Origin: Sphaerochaeta sp.
GTDB taxonomy: Bacteria > Spirochaetota > Spirochaetia > Sphaerochaetales > Sphaerochaetaceae
Reading direction: 5' to 3'
Assembly (NCBI GenBank): GCA_016342655.1
Contig: JAEINL010000018.1
Location: 1 to 55,615, forward strand
DNA length: 55,615 nucleotides
Within the stretch, counting starts at the first letter, position 1. Every line of letters starts with the position of its first letter. Shown here one piece after another: positions 32,960-41,033 of this stretch. The notes beneath the pieces are model-generated. The model was not told where the DNA came from. It was given only the letters and a program-made list of their open reading frames with translations, and searched no databases. Both the position numbers and the translations under genes were made by a program.

Positions 32960-33065
32960 GTTATACGTTCAGCAAATATCATTTAATAACCATCATTATG
33001 TATATATTTATAAAATATTTTTATATTCTTTTATAATAATGGTTTAAATAATTTGATAAATATTA

Positions 33066-33122
33066 TTGACATGTATAATTTCTGTGTTATGATTATTATC
33101 GAACTGTAAACGTTAATCAATT
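33066..33122 (+). promoter_or_regulatory. Promoter and LacI-type operator of the aroA-like operon
   Basis: TTGACA (33066-33071), 16 bases, TATGAT (33088-33093) is a good sigma-70 promoter. Directly downstream, TGTAAACGTTAATCAATT (33105-33122) covers the expected start of transcription. Its TGTAAACGTTAA core resembles the TG-AA-CG-T operators of LacI-family regulators. Binding there would block the promoter. Confidence 0.75.
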
Positions 33123-33143
33123 AGCCGATCGGAGGATTCTATT

Positions 33144-34430
33144 TTGAAATTTATTGTGAAAAAGTCAACGTTATCAGGAATTGCAACTATCCCTGGTAAC
33201 AAGTCTGGAACTGCCCGTGGAATTATTTTTGGCTCACTTGCAGAAGGAACTTCCACCCTTACCAATCCCCTGACCAACACTGACAGTTATTCCATCGTTA
33301 AAATGGTGTGTGCACTTGGAGCAAAAGTTGATACAAGTGATGATAAAAAATGGATAATTGAAGGTACCGGAGGGAAACTGGCTGTTCCCGCATGTGTGCT
33401 AGATGCAGAGAACTCCGGTACCGGTTTTTACTTTCTTTTGGCCTTATGCGGCTTGATCCCTGGTTATTCCATCCTTACCGGTGATTACCAGATATGCTAC
33501 CGTCCTGCACAACCCATGCTTGACGCTTTGAACAAGCTCGGTGCTACTGCGTTCTCAACAAGAGGATCAGGAAGTGCTCCTATAGTAGTCAAAGGGCCCT
33601 TTAAGGGGGGAGAGATAGAATTTCCAGGAGTCAACTCCCAGTGGATGACCCCATTCCTTTGTGCATGCGCACTTGCAGAGGGGGATACTCTAATCCATGA
33701 GACAAATCTTCTTGAACGCCCCTATGTAGACATGACCATTGGAATGCTTGCACATGCGGGCATCGAAGTGGAAAACAGAAACTACGACGAATTCTTCGTA
33801 CGCGGTGGGCAAAAATTCAAATCATTTACCTATACTCTCCCAGGAGATTGGGGCACCTCAGGGTATCCCTTAATTGCAACGGCCATTACCAAAGAATCAA
33901 GAGTGACTTTCCATGGACTTGATACTAATGATTTTGCTGGTGAAAAAGCCTTTATTCAAATATTGAAGGAAATGGGTGCAAATATACACGTTAAAGATAA
34001 TGGATTGGGAGGCATCACAGTTGAAGGAGGTTTACCATTACAAGGAATTGAAATTGACTGCAGCGGGACTCCAGATGCAGTGCCTATCCTTTCCGTTTTG
34101 GGGTGCTATGCACAAGGAAAGACAGTGTTAAAAAACATTGGGGCTTGTCGATTGAAAGAAACTGACCGTGCAAAGTCAATTATGGAAGAACTGACAAAGA
34201 TGGGTGCTAAATTTGAAGAGACAGAGAATACCTTGACTATCTATCACTCAAAGCTCACTGGTGCAAAGATATCTGGACATCATGACCATCGTATTGTCAT
34301 GGCAACATCTGTAGCAGCGCTGATAGCTGAAGGGGAATCTGAAATTGATCATGCTGAGTACGCCTCTGTTTCATTTCCAAATTTCTTTGAATTGATGACA
34401 TCATTACATGCAAATATCAAGCAGAAATAA
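33144..34430 (+). CDS. aroA: EPSP-synthase-like enolpyruvyl transferase (AroA homologue)
   Basis: 428 residues, two-domain enolpyruvyl transferase. AroA landmarks: PGNKS (17-21, catalytic-type Lys20), NSGTG (90-94), YRPAQPMLDALNKLGA, SQ at 165-166, ERPYVDMTIGML (191-202), PD at 310-311 with D311, LKETDRAKSIMEELTKMGA (337-355) and HDHRIVMA (380-387). Departures from biosynthetic AroA: the first loop reads PGNKSGTARG instead of PGDKSISHR, and the Lys that precedes the final FP motif in E. coli AroA is not evident (SVSFPNF). The start is TTG with GGAGG eight bases upstream. It is not among other shikimate genes but is first in an operon with a TAXI-TRAP importer under a LacI-type regulator, so its substrate may be an imported ring acid rather than shikimate 3-phosphate. 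Confidence 0.8.
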   Translation: MKFIVKKSTLSGIATIPGNKSGTARGIIFGSLAEGTSTLTNPLTNTDSYSIVKMVCALGAKVDTSDDKKWIIEGTGGKLAVPACVLDAENSGTGFYFLLALCGLIPGYSILTGDYQICYRPAQPMLDALNKLGATAFSTRGSGSAPIVVKGPFKGGEIEFPGVNSQWMTPFLCACALAEGDTLIHETNLLERPYVDMTIGMLAHAGIEVENRNYDEFFVRGGQKFKSFTYTLPGDWGTSGYPLIATAITKESRVTFHGLDTNDFAGEKAFIQILKEMGANIHVKDNGLGGITVEGGLPLQGIEIDCSGTPDAVPILSVLGCYAQGKTVLKNIGACRLKETDRAKSIMEELTKMGAKFEETENTLTIYHSKLTGAKISGHHDHRIVMATSVAALIAEGESEIDHAEYASVSFPNFFELMTSLHANIKQK

Positions 34431-34441
34431 AAAGGAGAATT

Positions 34442-35461
34442 ATGGCTATGAAAAAATTTATTGTGATTTTATTGGTGATTGGGCTATGTGGTATGGGACT
34501 TTTTGCCCAAGGTGAAAAGGAAGAGGCAACAACTTCTGCTGCACCTCAAATAAAAAGGATATCTATTGGAACAGCAGGTACAGCAGGCTCTCTCTACCCA
34601 ATGGGGGTAGCTATGTCAGAGACCATTACAAACCATGTTGAGGGAATCGCAAGCACCGGTGAGGCAACGGCGGCTTCGGTTGAGAATGTGCGTAATTTAA
34701 CCTCAGGGAAGTTGGTTATGGGTATTTCCCAGAGCGAGATAGCTTGGCTTGCATATAATGGAAATGGTGATTTTGAAAAAAGAAAGGCATCAGATTTACG
34801 CTCTTTATTCAGCACAATATACAGTTATATACAGGTCTTCACTCTTTCCAATAGCCCGATAGAAAGTATTGCAGACTTCAAAGGCAAAGCCATAGGGGTA
34901 GGAGCGGCTGGTTCAGGAGGTGAAATGGCTTCCCGTATGATTCTAGGGTATTATGGGTTGACCTATGATGACATCAAACCGCAATTTATCCCTGAAAGCG
35001 AAGCTGTTTCTGCTCTCAAAGATAATAAGATAGCTGCATTTATTTGCACACATCCACTCAAATCAGCTGCATTGATGGACCTGACCAATTCAGCGAAAGT
35101 GAAAATGATTTCATTCACGGATCCTGCATTCTATGAAGCCTTTCCTTTTTGGAGCAGATATGAAATTCCCGCAAGCACATATGCAAACGTGGATACAGTG
35201 GTAACTGTCCCCATCAGTAGAGTTCTGATGCTGACATCCACAAAAACTAATCTTACAGATGAGGAAGTCTATAGAATAGTAAAGGCTATCTGGGAAAATC
35301 GTGAAGAATGGGGGAATGTGACTGCATCAGTATCCAAACAAGTCATTTTGGAAACTGCACTTTCTGAGCTCTCTGTTCCAATGCATAACGGAGCGATTAA
35401 GTACTTTACAGAAAAGGGATTCACAATTGATCCCAAACTGTTTCCCCCAGAGTATAAATAA
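34442..35461 (+). CDS. TAXI-family TRAP transporter solute-binding protein
   Basis: 339 residues, periplasmic. Signal peptide (KKFIVILLVIGLCGMGLFAQG) with cleavage after FAQ and no lipobox cysteine at the site. The TAXI signature appears as GTAGTAGSLYPMG (43-55), followed by SVENVRNLTSGKLVMGISQSEIAWLAYNG and the central GVGAAGSGGEMASRMIL segment. It delivers an organic acid to the fused TRAP permease. AAGGAG lies before the ATG at 34442. Eleven bases separate it from the aroA-like gene. Confidence 0.92.
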   Translation: MAMKKFIVILLVIGLCGMGLFAQGEKEEATTSAAPQIKRISIGTAGTAGSLYPMGVAMSETITNHVEGIASTGEATAASVENVRNLTSGKLVMGISQSEIAWLAYNGNGDFEKRKASDLRSLFSTIYSYIQVFTLSNSPIESIADFKGKAIGVGAAGSGGEMASRMILGYYGLTYDDIKPQFIPESEAVSALKDNKIAAFICTHPLKSAALMDLTNSAKVKMISFTDPAFYEAFPFWSRYEIPASTYANVDTVVTVPISRVLMLTSTKTNLTDEEVYRIVKAIWENREEWGNVTASVSKQVILETALSELSVPMHNGAIKYFTEKGFTIDPKLFPPEYK

Positions 35462-35481
35462 ATAAATAATTTATTACCTTT

Positions 35482-35515
35482 TCCATGGATATTCCTAAAC
35501 GGGAATATTCATGGA
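35482..35515 (+). terminator. Intercistronic hairpin between TRAP binding protein and permease
   Basis: TCCATGGATATTCC (35482-35495) pairs with GGAATATTCATGGA (35502-35515), 14 bp with one G-T pair and a 6-base loop, followed by TCATTTTTGG. It likely ends or stabilises part of the transcript, so that the binding protein is made in excess over the permease, as is common in transporter operons. Confidence 0.65.
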
Positions 35516-35556
35516 TCATTTTTGGATTATACTGAACATACTTAGGAGAAACTTCT

Positions 35557-37470
35557 GTGCAAAAAATGCAACTGAAAATGAGCAGGATGGTAACAATAAC
35601 CCTCTTCTTGCTCTCTGTAGGTATCTGCCTCTTCCATTTATTCATTACGATGAGCACTTCAATTAGCGTAATGCAATCGCGGGTGATTCACCTATTTTCA
35701 CTTATGTTGGTGTGGTACCTATATAAAGTGCAAAAAGAACAGTCTCCAAAAAAAAACCTGCTCAATTGGGTCTTATTGCTCGTAGTCCTCGTGATTGGTA
35801 TTTACTATCTATTTCAGACAACCCCTGATGTAATACGAGAAAAGGGCATTTGGGGAATTACGAAGTTAGATATGGTGTTTGGGTTGCTTCTGATTATTCT
35901 TATCCTCGAAACTTCTCGTCAGGCAATTGGGTTAGCACTACCAATTATTGCATTAGTATTCTTGGCTTATGCCGTATTTGGACCTCATCTTCCAAATATC
36001 ATTGCGCATCGCGGTTATGACTTAGAATACATTACCAGCTATGTGGGGTGGACAATTGAAGGGATTTATGGAACTCCAATTGGTGCTGCCGTCTCATTTG
36101 TTGTACTTTACATCATCTTCGGAGAATTATTGGATAAATTTGGGGCAGGTAAGTTTTTTATTGATATAGCCTATGCACTCACAGGGAAAATGCGAGGAGG
36201 TCCTGCAGAAGCTTCGGTACTCTCAAGTGCTCTGATGGGATCAATCAACGGTTCAGCTGTTGCTAATGTCGTTACTACAGGAACCTTTACAATTCCACTC
36301 ATGAAAAAAGTTGGATATTCGAGTGAATATGCCGGGGCTGTTGAGGCTGTAGCATCTACAGGAGGACAAATACTGCCTCCGGTCATGGGAGCGGCAGCCT
36401 TCGTCATGGCAGATATGACTGGTATTGCCTACTCCACCATAATCATCGCTGCTTTAATTCCTGGCATTCTTTACTATCTGAGTCTAGGAGCTGCCGTATA
36501 CTTCGAAGCGGGACGATTGGGTATCAAACCAGAAGATAATTCAAAGCTACTCAACGCCAAAAGAATATTTAAGGAAGGCTACTTCCATCTCCTACCAATG
36601 GTTGTTCTGATTATCTGCCTATTGGGTTTTGGCTTTTCAGCAAGTTATTCTGCACTGTTTGCAATTGGATCAATCCTACTGATAGGTTTTGTTCGGACCA
36701 TCAAAAACGAACGAAGACTTCCACTAAAAGAATTGAAAACAGTTTGCTTACACGCTGCAAAATCTTCTGTTCCTGTCAGTATAGCATGTGCCTCAGCTGG
36801 AATTGTTATTGGAATAGTAAGCATGACTGGATTGGGAGTCAGATTCGCCCAAATAGTATTTCACCTGGCTAACGGTAATATTTTTCTCATGCTAGTGATG
36901 ACCATGGTAGCCTGTATCATCTTGGGCATGGGTTTACCCTCTACAGCTGCATATGTAATCGCAGCAACAGTAGCAGCTCCTGCGCTCTTGCAAGCTGATA
37001 TTGGAATACTTGCCTCTAATCTCTTTGTCTTTTACTTTGCCATCATCTCATTCATTACTCCGCCAGTAGCAATGGCCGCCTATGCAGCCTCAGGCATTTC
37101 TGGATCTGATTCAATGAAAACGGGAGTAAAGGCTTTTAAACTGGGTATCGCTGGCTTCATCATTCCTTTTCTTTTTGTATATTATCCTGGCTTATTAGTG
37201 GTCGGTACTTCTTTTGGACAAACCCTGTATGCATCTATTGTGGCTATTCTCGCTGTATTGCTCATGGCCGCATCATTTGAAGGATGGTGTGGAATATATC
37301 TGAAAAGCTATCAGAGAATAGGTTTATTTGTTATTGCAGGTATGCTTATTTTCCCAAATTCAATCACAGATATTCTTGGGATTGCTCTTTCGGTAGTTGC
37401 CTTTATTCTCATTGCAGTTCAAACCAAAAGACAGCATAACCAACAAGACATTGATCGTATTCCAAAATAG
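35557..37470 (+). CDS. TRAP transporter fused permease (4TM-12TM)
   Basis: 637 residues, fused small and large TRAP permease subunits of the TAXI type. About four helices in the first 130 residues, then the large subunit with its conserved blocks: TPIGAAVSFVVLYIIFGELLDKFGAGKFFIDIAYALTG, GGPAEASVLSSALMGSINGSAVANVVTTGTFTIPLMKKVGYS and LGMGLPSTAAYVIAATVAAPAL. Import is expected to be driven by a sodium gradient. GTG start with TTAGGAG upstream. Last gene of the operon, with a terminator 41 bases after the stop. Confidence 0.93.
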   Translation: MQKMQLKMSRMVTITLFLLSVGICLFHLFITMSTSISVMQSRVIHLFSLMLVWYLYKVQKEQSPKKNLLNWVLLLVVLVIGIYYLFQTTPDVIREKGIWGITKLDMVFGLLLIILILETSRQAIGLALPIIALVFLAYAVFGPHLPNIIAHRGYDLEYITSYVGWTIEGIYGTPIGAAVSFVVLYIIFGELLDKFGAGKFFIDIAYALTGKMRGGPAEASVLSSALMGSINGSAVANVVTTGTFTIPLMKKVGYSSEYAGAVEAVASTGGQILPPVMGAAAFVMADMTGIAYSTIIIAALIPGILYYLSLGAAVYFEAGRLGIKPEDNSKLLNAKRIFKEGYFHLLPMVVLIICLLGFGFSASYSALFAIGSILLIGFVRTIKNERRLPLKELKTVCLHAAKSSVPVSIACASAGIVIGIVSMTGLGVRFAQIVFHLANGNIFLMLVMTMVACIILGMGLPSTAAYVIAATVAAPALLQADIGILASNLFVFYFAIISFITPPVAMAAYAASGISGSDSMKTGVKAFKLGIAGFIIPFLFVYYPGLLVVGTSFGQTLYASIVAILAVLLMAASFEGWCGIYLKSYQRIGLFVIAGMLIFPNSITDILGIALSVVAFILIAVQTKRQHNQQDIDRIPK

Positions 37471-37510
37471 AGATGTTTACAGGGTCCCCAGATATATGAA
37501 AGGAATCATA

Positions 37511-37540
37511 CCCTATGCTCAGGCATAGGGGTGTTGTTCT
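37511..37540 (+). terminator. Terminator after the TRAP permease
   Basis: CCCTATGC (37511-37518), TCAG loop, GCATAGGG (37523-37530), then GTGTTGTTCT. Perfect 8-bp GC-containing stem with a broken T-rich tail. Confidence 0.75.
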
Positions 37541-37585
37541 CAAAATCAATGCTACTAAACTATAGTTCACTGTGTCTATTTCTAA

Positions 37586-37990
37586 CTACACAGCCTCTTG
37601 GCTTATGTAAATCCGGTGAGGTACTTTCAAGCTCCTCAGCTTGGGGATGTCATTTGCTTTCTTGATATAGACATATCTAGAATTGTAGGAGACGAGGTTC
37701 TCCTTTGCCACAAGCGTTGAGCGATGTTCTGAAAGCACGCTCTTGTAGAGACAGCTGTTCTCAAACAGCACTTCTATGTTCTCTTCAGAGAGGACTCCTG
37801 CATCAAGGAGTGCGAACTATGCCTGACCTCAAAGGAGACCTTCAACTCAAGGATTGTCTTCGTAAACGTGGCAATGTCAATGACGTTCCCAAGACAGTAG
37901 GAGAAAGCCAGGACAGGCCAGATCTCCTGCAGCGGGATATAGATGAGCCACATCTCGGCTCTAATCTTCTCGTCGTGGTTACTTATAGTG
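37586..37990 (-). pseudogene. Frameshifted remnant of an unrecognised gene
   Basis: On the minus strand a coding-like stretch (NHDEKIRAEMWLIYIPLQEIWPVLAFSYCLGNVIDIATF...SFEV) breaks near 37815. It resumes in another frame as FALLDAGVLSEENIEVLFENSCLYKSVLSEHRSTLVAKEN... and ends in SQEAV and a stop at 37586. Joined, it would give at least about 135 residues of normal-looking protein with no start or ribosome-binding site at the right edge. I do not recognise the family. The 5' part seems lost at a junction near 37990. Confidence 0.55.
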
Positions 37991-38020
37991 GTGATTGGCA
38001 ATCTGGATCTCCGCTTCTAG
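37991..38020 (+). pseudogene. 3' stub of a second DUF4097-type gene
   Basis: These 30 bases read VIGNLDLRF-stop and match the last 30 bases of the DUF4097 gene (31011-31040, VSGNLDIRF-stop) at 25 of 30 positions, stop codon included. A strong terminator follows at 38058. The upstream part is missing and is replaced by the minus-strand remnant. It could be chance, but position and terminator support a truncated gene end. Confidence 0.4.
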
Positions 38021-38057
38021 AGAGAAATTCAGATTCTTAAGAATACCAATAGAGTGG

Positions 38058-38103
38058 ACAACCCCTCTTTTGCCATACAGCAAGAGAGGGGTTGTTGGTT
38101 TTA
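38058..38103 (+). terminator. Strong terminator downstream of the gene stub
   Basis: ACAACCCCTCTTTTGC (38058-38073) pairs with GCAAGAGAGGGGTTGT (38080-38095), 16 bp with one mismatch/wobble and a 6-base loop, followed by TGGTTTTA. It is the best hairpin in this part, although no intact plus-strand gene now ends before it. Confidence 0.8.
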
Positions 38104-38353
38104 TGTATGGGTAATTCCCTTATGCAAGATATGTATGCACTATTCTCATTTGATTATTCCTTTTCTAGTACCTAGAACCATACCTCAGGTACGTACGTGT
38201 ACCTTCAAGAAAAGATTGTTGGTGCATTCACCCTGCATTTTCACAGTCGAAGTATATGCATGAAAAACAAGAAACAATCACGTAATCTCGTTGACATTCT
38301 TCAGGTGAGCCATCAATCTTACTACAGATACATTAGTATGGGGTATTGAAAAA
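38104..38353 (+). promoter_or_regulatory. Leader of the diguanylate cyclase gene
   Basis: Non-coding. Around 38168-38204 the hexamer GTACCT/AGGTAC occurs three times in alternating orientation (38168-38173, 38187-38192, 38199-38204), so two overlapping hairpins are possible. TTGACA at 38291-38296 could be a -35 element, with a poor -10 (CAATCT) 17 bases on. Confidence 0.4.
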
Positions 38354-39256
38354 ATGACTAAGGACTTAATCTATAAAGAAATTTTACAATTCATCAAGGA
38401 AGGGGTCTACTTTGTAGACACAAATCGCAAGATTACCTTCTGGAACAATTATGCTGAAGAGATAACAGGTTTTTCCGCCTCCGAAGTCCTCGACAGTCAT
38501 TGCTACGATAATATCCTCAATCATGTTGATGATGCTGGCTCACACCTGTGCACGAACGGGTGCCCCCTACACCAAACCATTAAAGATGGTCTCAATCGTG
38601 AGGCATCAGTATACCTGCACCATAAGGATGGGCACAGAGTGCCTGTGAACGTAAGGACTTTCCCCTTGTCTGATGAAGGGAAACTCCTAGGGGCAATAGA
38701 ACTGTTCTCTGAGAAAAAGACCCCTTCTGAATTGCAGCACGACATTGAGGAACTTAAAATTCTCGCCATGACAGACCAACTCACAGGGCTCTCAAATAGG
38801 AGGTATACAGAAAATTACCTCTCAGGCAAACTACGGGAGCTAGAGGAATTCCAGGCCCCATTTGCAGTAGCTTTGGTCGATATTGACCATTTCAAGGTAG
38901 TGAATGATACCTATGGTCACGATGTTGGAGATCTGGCTATTCAGATGGCAACTAAAAGTATGGTGAATGCAGTACGTTCAGGTGATCTCGTCTCCCGGTG
39001 GGGAGGAGAAGAATTCCTTGTGATCCTGTCGTCCATTGGAAATAGGAATTTGGAACAAATATCAGAACGGATGCGGATGCTTGTTGAATCATCCTCCTTG
39101 CAGGTGAATGAAAAGAACATCCAAGTTACCATCTCCATCGGATTGGTCATTGTTGAAAAACCTGTTCCAAAGGAAATAATCATCCATATGGCCGATCAGC
39201 TGATGTACCAAAGCAAGCAAAAGGGAAGAAACTGCATTTCACTAGGAACAATATAG
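38354..39256 (+). CDS. PAS-GGDEF diguanylate cyclase
   Basis: 300 residues, cytoplasmic. PAS domain at about 10-125 (VDTNRKITFWNNYAEEITGFSASEV) with a Cys pair (C66, C70: CTNGC) that might hold a metal or sense redox. A short linker helix leads to the GGDEF domain (about 137-298), with DQLTGLSNRR and DIDHFKVVNDTYGHDVGD. The active-site loop is GGEEF (217-221), a catalytic form making cyclic di-GMP from two GTP. RSGD at 208-211, exactly five residues before it, is the product-inhibition I-site. No membrane segment. No phosphodiesterase or c-di-GMP receptor is seen nearby. Confidence 0.93.
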   Translation: MTKDLIYKEILQFIKEGVYFVDTNRKITFWNNYAEEITGFSASEVLDSHCYDNILNHVDDAGSHLCTNGCPLHQTIKDGLNREASVYLHHKDGHRVPVNVRTFPLSDEGKLLGAIELFSEKKTPSELQHDIEELKILAMTDQLTGLSNRRYTENYLSGKLRELEEFQAPFAVALVDIDHFKVVNDTYGHDVGDLAIQMATKSMVNAVRSGDLVSRWGGEEFLVILSSIGNRNLEQISERMRMLVESSSLQVNEKNIQVTISIGLVIVEKPVPKEIIIHMADQLMYQSKQKGRNCISLGTI

Positions 39257-39363
39257 ATGCATTGATTCATTCCTCTTCCATTCCTCTATTCAAACTTCTT
39301 GCGCAACACCTCATTTCCCTTTAGCATGAAATCATCCGGACGTAAAAGGAAAAGAACCCCGAT

Positions 39364-40635
39364 ATGGAACGCACTGAAAAAAGCCTCTATACGATTATGC
39401 TTACCTTTATCCTTGGATTGGCAATACTGGGATTAGCCTTGGATGGACCGGCTCAAACTTTGAAAGGATTTCTCTCCATCCAGACTAGTGGTGCGCGCCT
39501 GATCAATGACTTTACCCAAGCAGGGGTGGGCGGTGCGATGTTCAATGCCGCCTTGGTTGGAATGATTGGACTTGTCCTTATTTATTTTGCATCAGTAAGC
39601 ATCTCAGGACCAACCATTGCTGGAATCTTTACCATGATAGGCTTTGGGTTCTTTGGTAAAACACCCCTCAATATCCTTCCCCTTATAGCAGGAGTCTGGA
39701 TTGCCGCTAAGATTGCAAACAAGAGCCTAGGCTCCTACAGCCTTATAGCTCTCTTTGGCACAGCCTTAGGCCCTGTGGTGACCTTCATAATGTTTGAGAT
39801 TGGTTTGCCCCTTGGACTCTCCCTTCCCCTAGGACTTGTCAGTGGGCTTGCAGCAGGCTTGATCCTTCCAGCAGTTGCAGGATCCATGCTACAGCTCCAT
39901 CAGGGATACAACCTCTACAATGTAGGCTTCAGCTGTGGCTTTATCGGCCTGTTTGCCTCAAGCCTACTCATTGCTACCAATACAATGAAACCCATAACCG
40001 TCATCTGGAATACAACTGCAGAACCAGCTCTCATACTGTTTATTCCAGTACTATCACTATTCCTTATCATTTCAGCCCTCGTTGTTGATGGGCTTCCTCA
40101 TTTCCGTGAAACAGTAAAGGGGGTTTTCGCATTGCAAAAGCTTCCAGGAAGACTTCCTACTGACTTTTTCGATGCCGAAACTGCAGGATCAGCCCTGATC
40201 AACATGGGACTGCTGGGTCTTGCTTCCACTTTGTATGTCTGGGTGGTCAAGGCGCCGTTCAACGGACCGGTAATCGGGGGCATATTGACAGTTATGGGCT
40301 TTGGTGGTTTTGGTAAAACCTTAAGGAATGTCTGGCCAATAGTGGCAGGGGTTGTTCTGGCGACACTGGTATTCGGCAAGCAACTCTCTGATCCTGGACC
40401 CATCTTGGCCGCCATCTTCTGCACTACCCTAGCCCCTATCGCTGGGCGATTTGGGATACGTGCGGGAATAGTTGCAGGCTTTATACATCTCTTCATGGTA
40501 GAGACCACCGCAGCATGGCATGGAGGGTTGGACCTCTACAATAACGGATTTGCCGGGGGCCTTACCGCAAGCCTTCTCATGGCCATTCTACAATGGTACC
40601 AAACCAATCGTCCCAAGGAGGATTTCCAACAATGA
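39364..40635 (+). CDS. DUF1576 membrane protein with internal duplication
   Basis: 423 residues, about ten to twelve membrane helices, DUF1576 family. The two halves repeat: SGPTIAGIFTMIGFGFFGKTP (N-half) against NGPVIGGILTVMGFGGFGKTL (C-half), and QGYNLYNVGFSCGF against GGLDLYNNGFAGGL. Such inverted or tandem repeats are usual in transporters and channels; the conserved Gly-Phe-Gly-Lys loops may line a path. No substrate is known. The next gene starts 4 bases inside its end, so the two products probably work together. Confidence 0.85.
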   Translation: MERTEKSLYTIMLTFILGLAILGLALDGPAQTLKGFLSIQTSGARLINDFTQAGVGGAMFNAALVGMIGLVLIYFASVSISGPTIAGIFTMIGFGFFGKTPLNILPLIAGVWIAAKIANKSLGSYSLIALFGTALGPVVTFIMFEIGLPLGLSLPLGLVSGLAAGLILPAVAGSMLQLHQGYNLYNVGFSCGFIGLFASSLLIATNTMKPITVIWNTTAEPALILFIPVLSLFLIISALVVDGLPHFRETVKGVFALQKLPGRLPTDFFDAETAGSALINMGLLGLASTLYVWVVKAPFNGPVIGGILTVMGFGGFGKTLRNVWPIVAGVVLATLVFGKQLSDPGPILAAIFCTTLAPIAGRFGIRAGIVAGFIHLFMVETTAAWHGGLDLYNNGFAGGLTASLLMAILQWYQTNRPKEDFQQ

Positions 40636-41015
40636 AGCGAAAAGAAATTCTAGGTCGTCTTATCGGAGAGCTCACAAACTTCATGCTGGAAAGCAACCCC
40701 CTCAGGCTGGTTGTCTCTCTTCATCAGGAAGAGGATGGAGCGCATGTCAGTTTCTTTGACGACCGCCCTAGGTCTGAGTCAGAGTTGGAACAGATTCGCA
40801 AATCTCTCAACCCAAAGGCACCACGCCCTGAGCTAGCCCAATACTATGGAATGATGGCAGGACATGATATGACTTGGGGGGCAAGGCTCAAACTCATTGG
40901 GTGGCAGATAAAACAGGCAAGTGTCTCCAACTCGGACAGTGGTCTGCAGATAGACCTCTGGTTGGGTAGTGATGCCTTCAAGCCCGATAACTTTACCTTA
41001 GATAAGAAAAGCTAG
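40632..41015 (+). CDS. Conserved small protein paired with DUF1576
   Basis: 127 residues, soluble, no family recognised. ATG overlaps the DUF1576 stop (ATGA), with AAGGAGG upstream. Features: a helical N-terminus (RKEILGRLIGELTNFMLE), a beta-rich middle (RLVVSLHQEEDGAHVSFFDD) and a C-terminal IDLWLGSDAFKPDNF. It is likely a cytoplasmic partner or regulator of the membrane protein, by analogy with other overlapping pairs. Confidence 0.7.
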   Translation: MKRKEILGRLIGELTNFMLESNPLRLVVSLHQEEDGAHVSFFDDRPRSESELEQIRKSLNPKAPRPELAQYYGMMAGHDMTWGARLKLIGWQIKQASVSNSDSGLQIDLWLGSDAFKPDNFTLDKKS

Positions 41016-41033
41016 GCGTCTCTAGCGTTGTGA

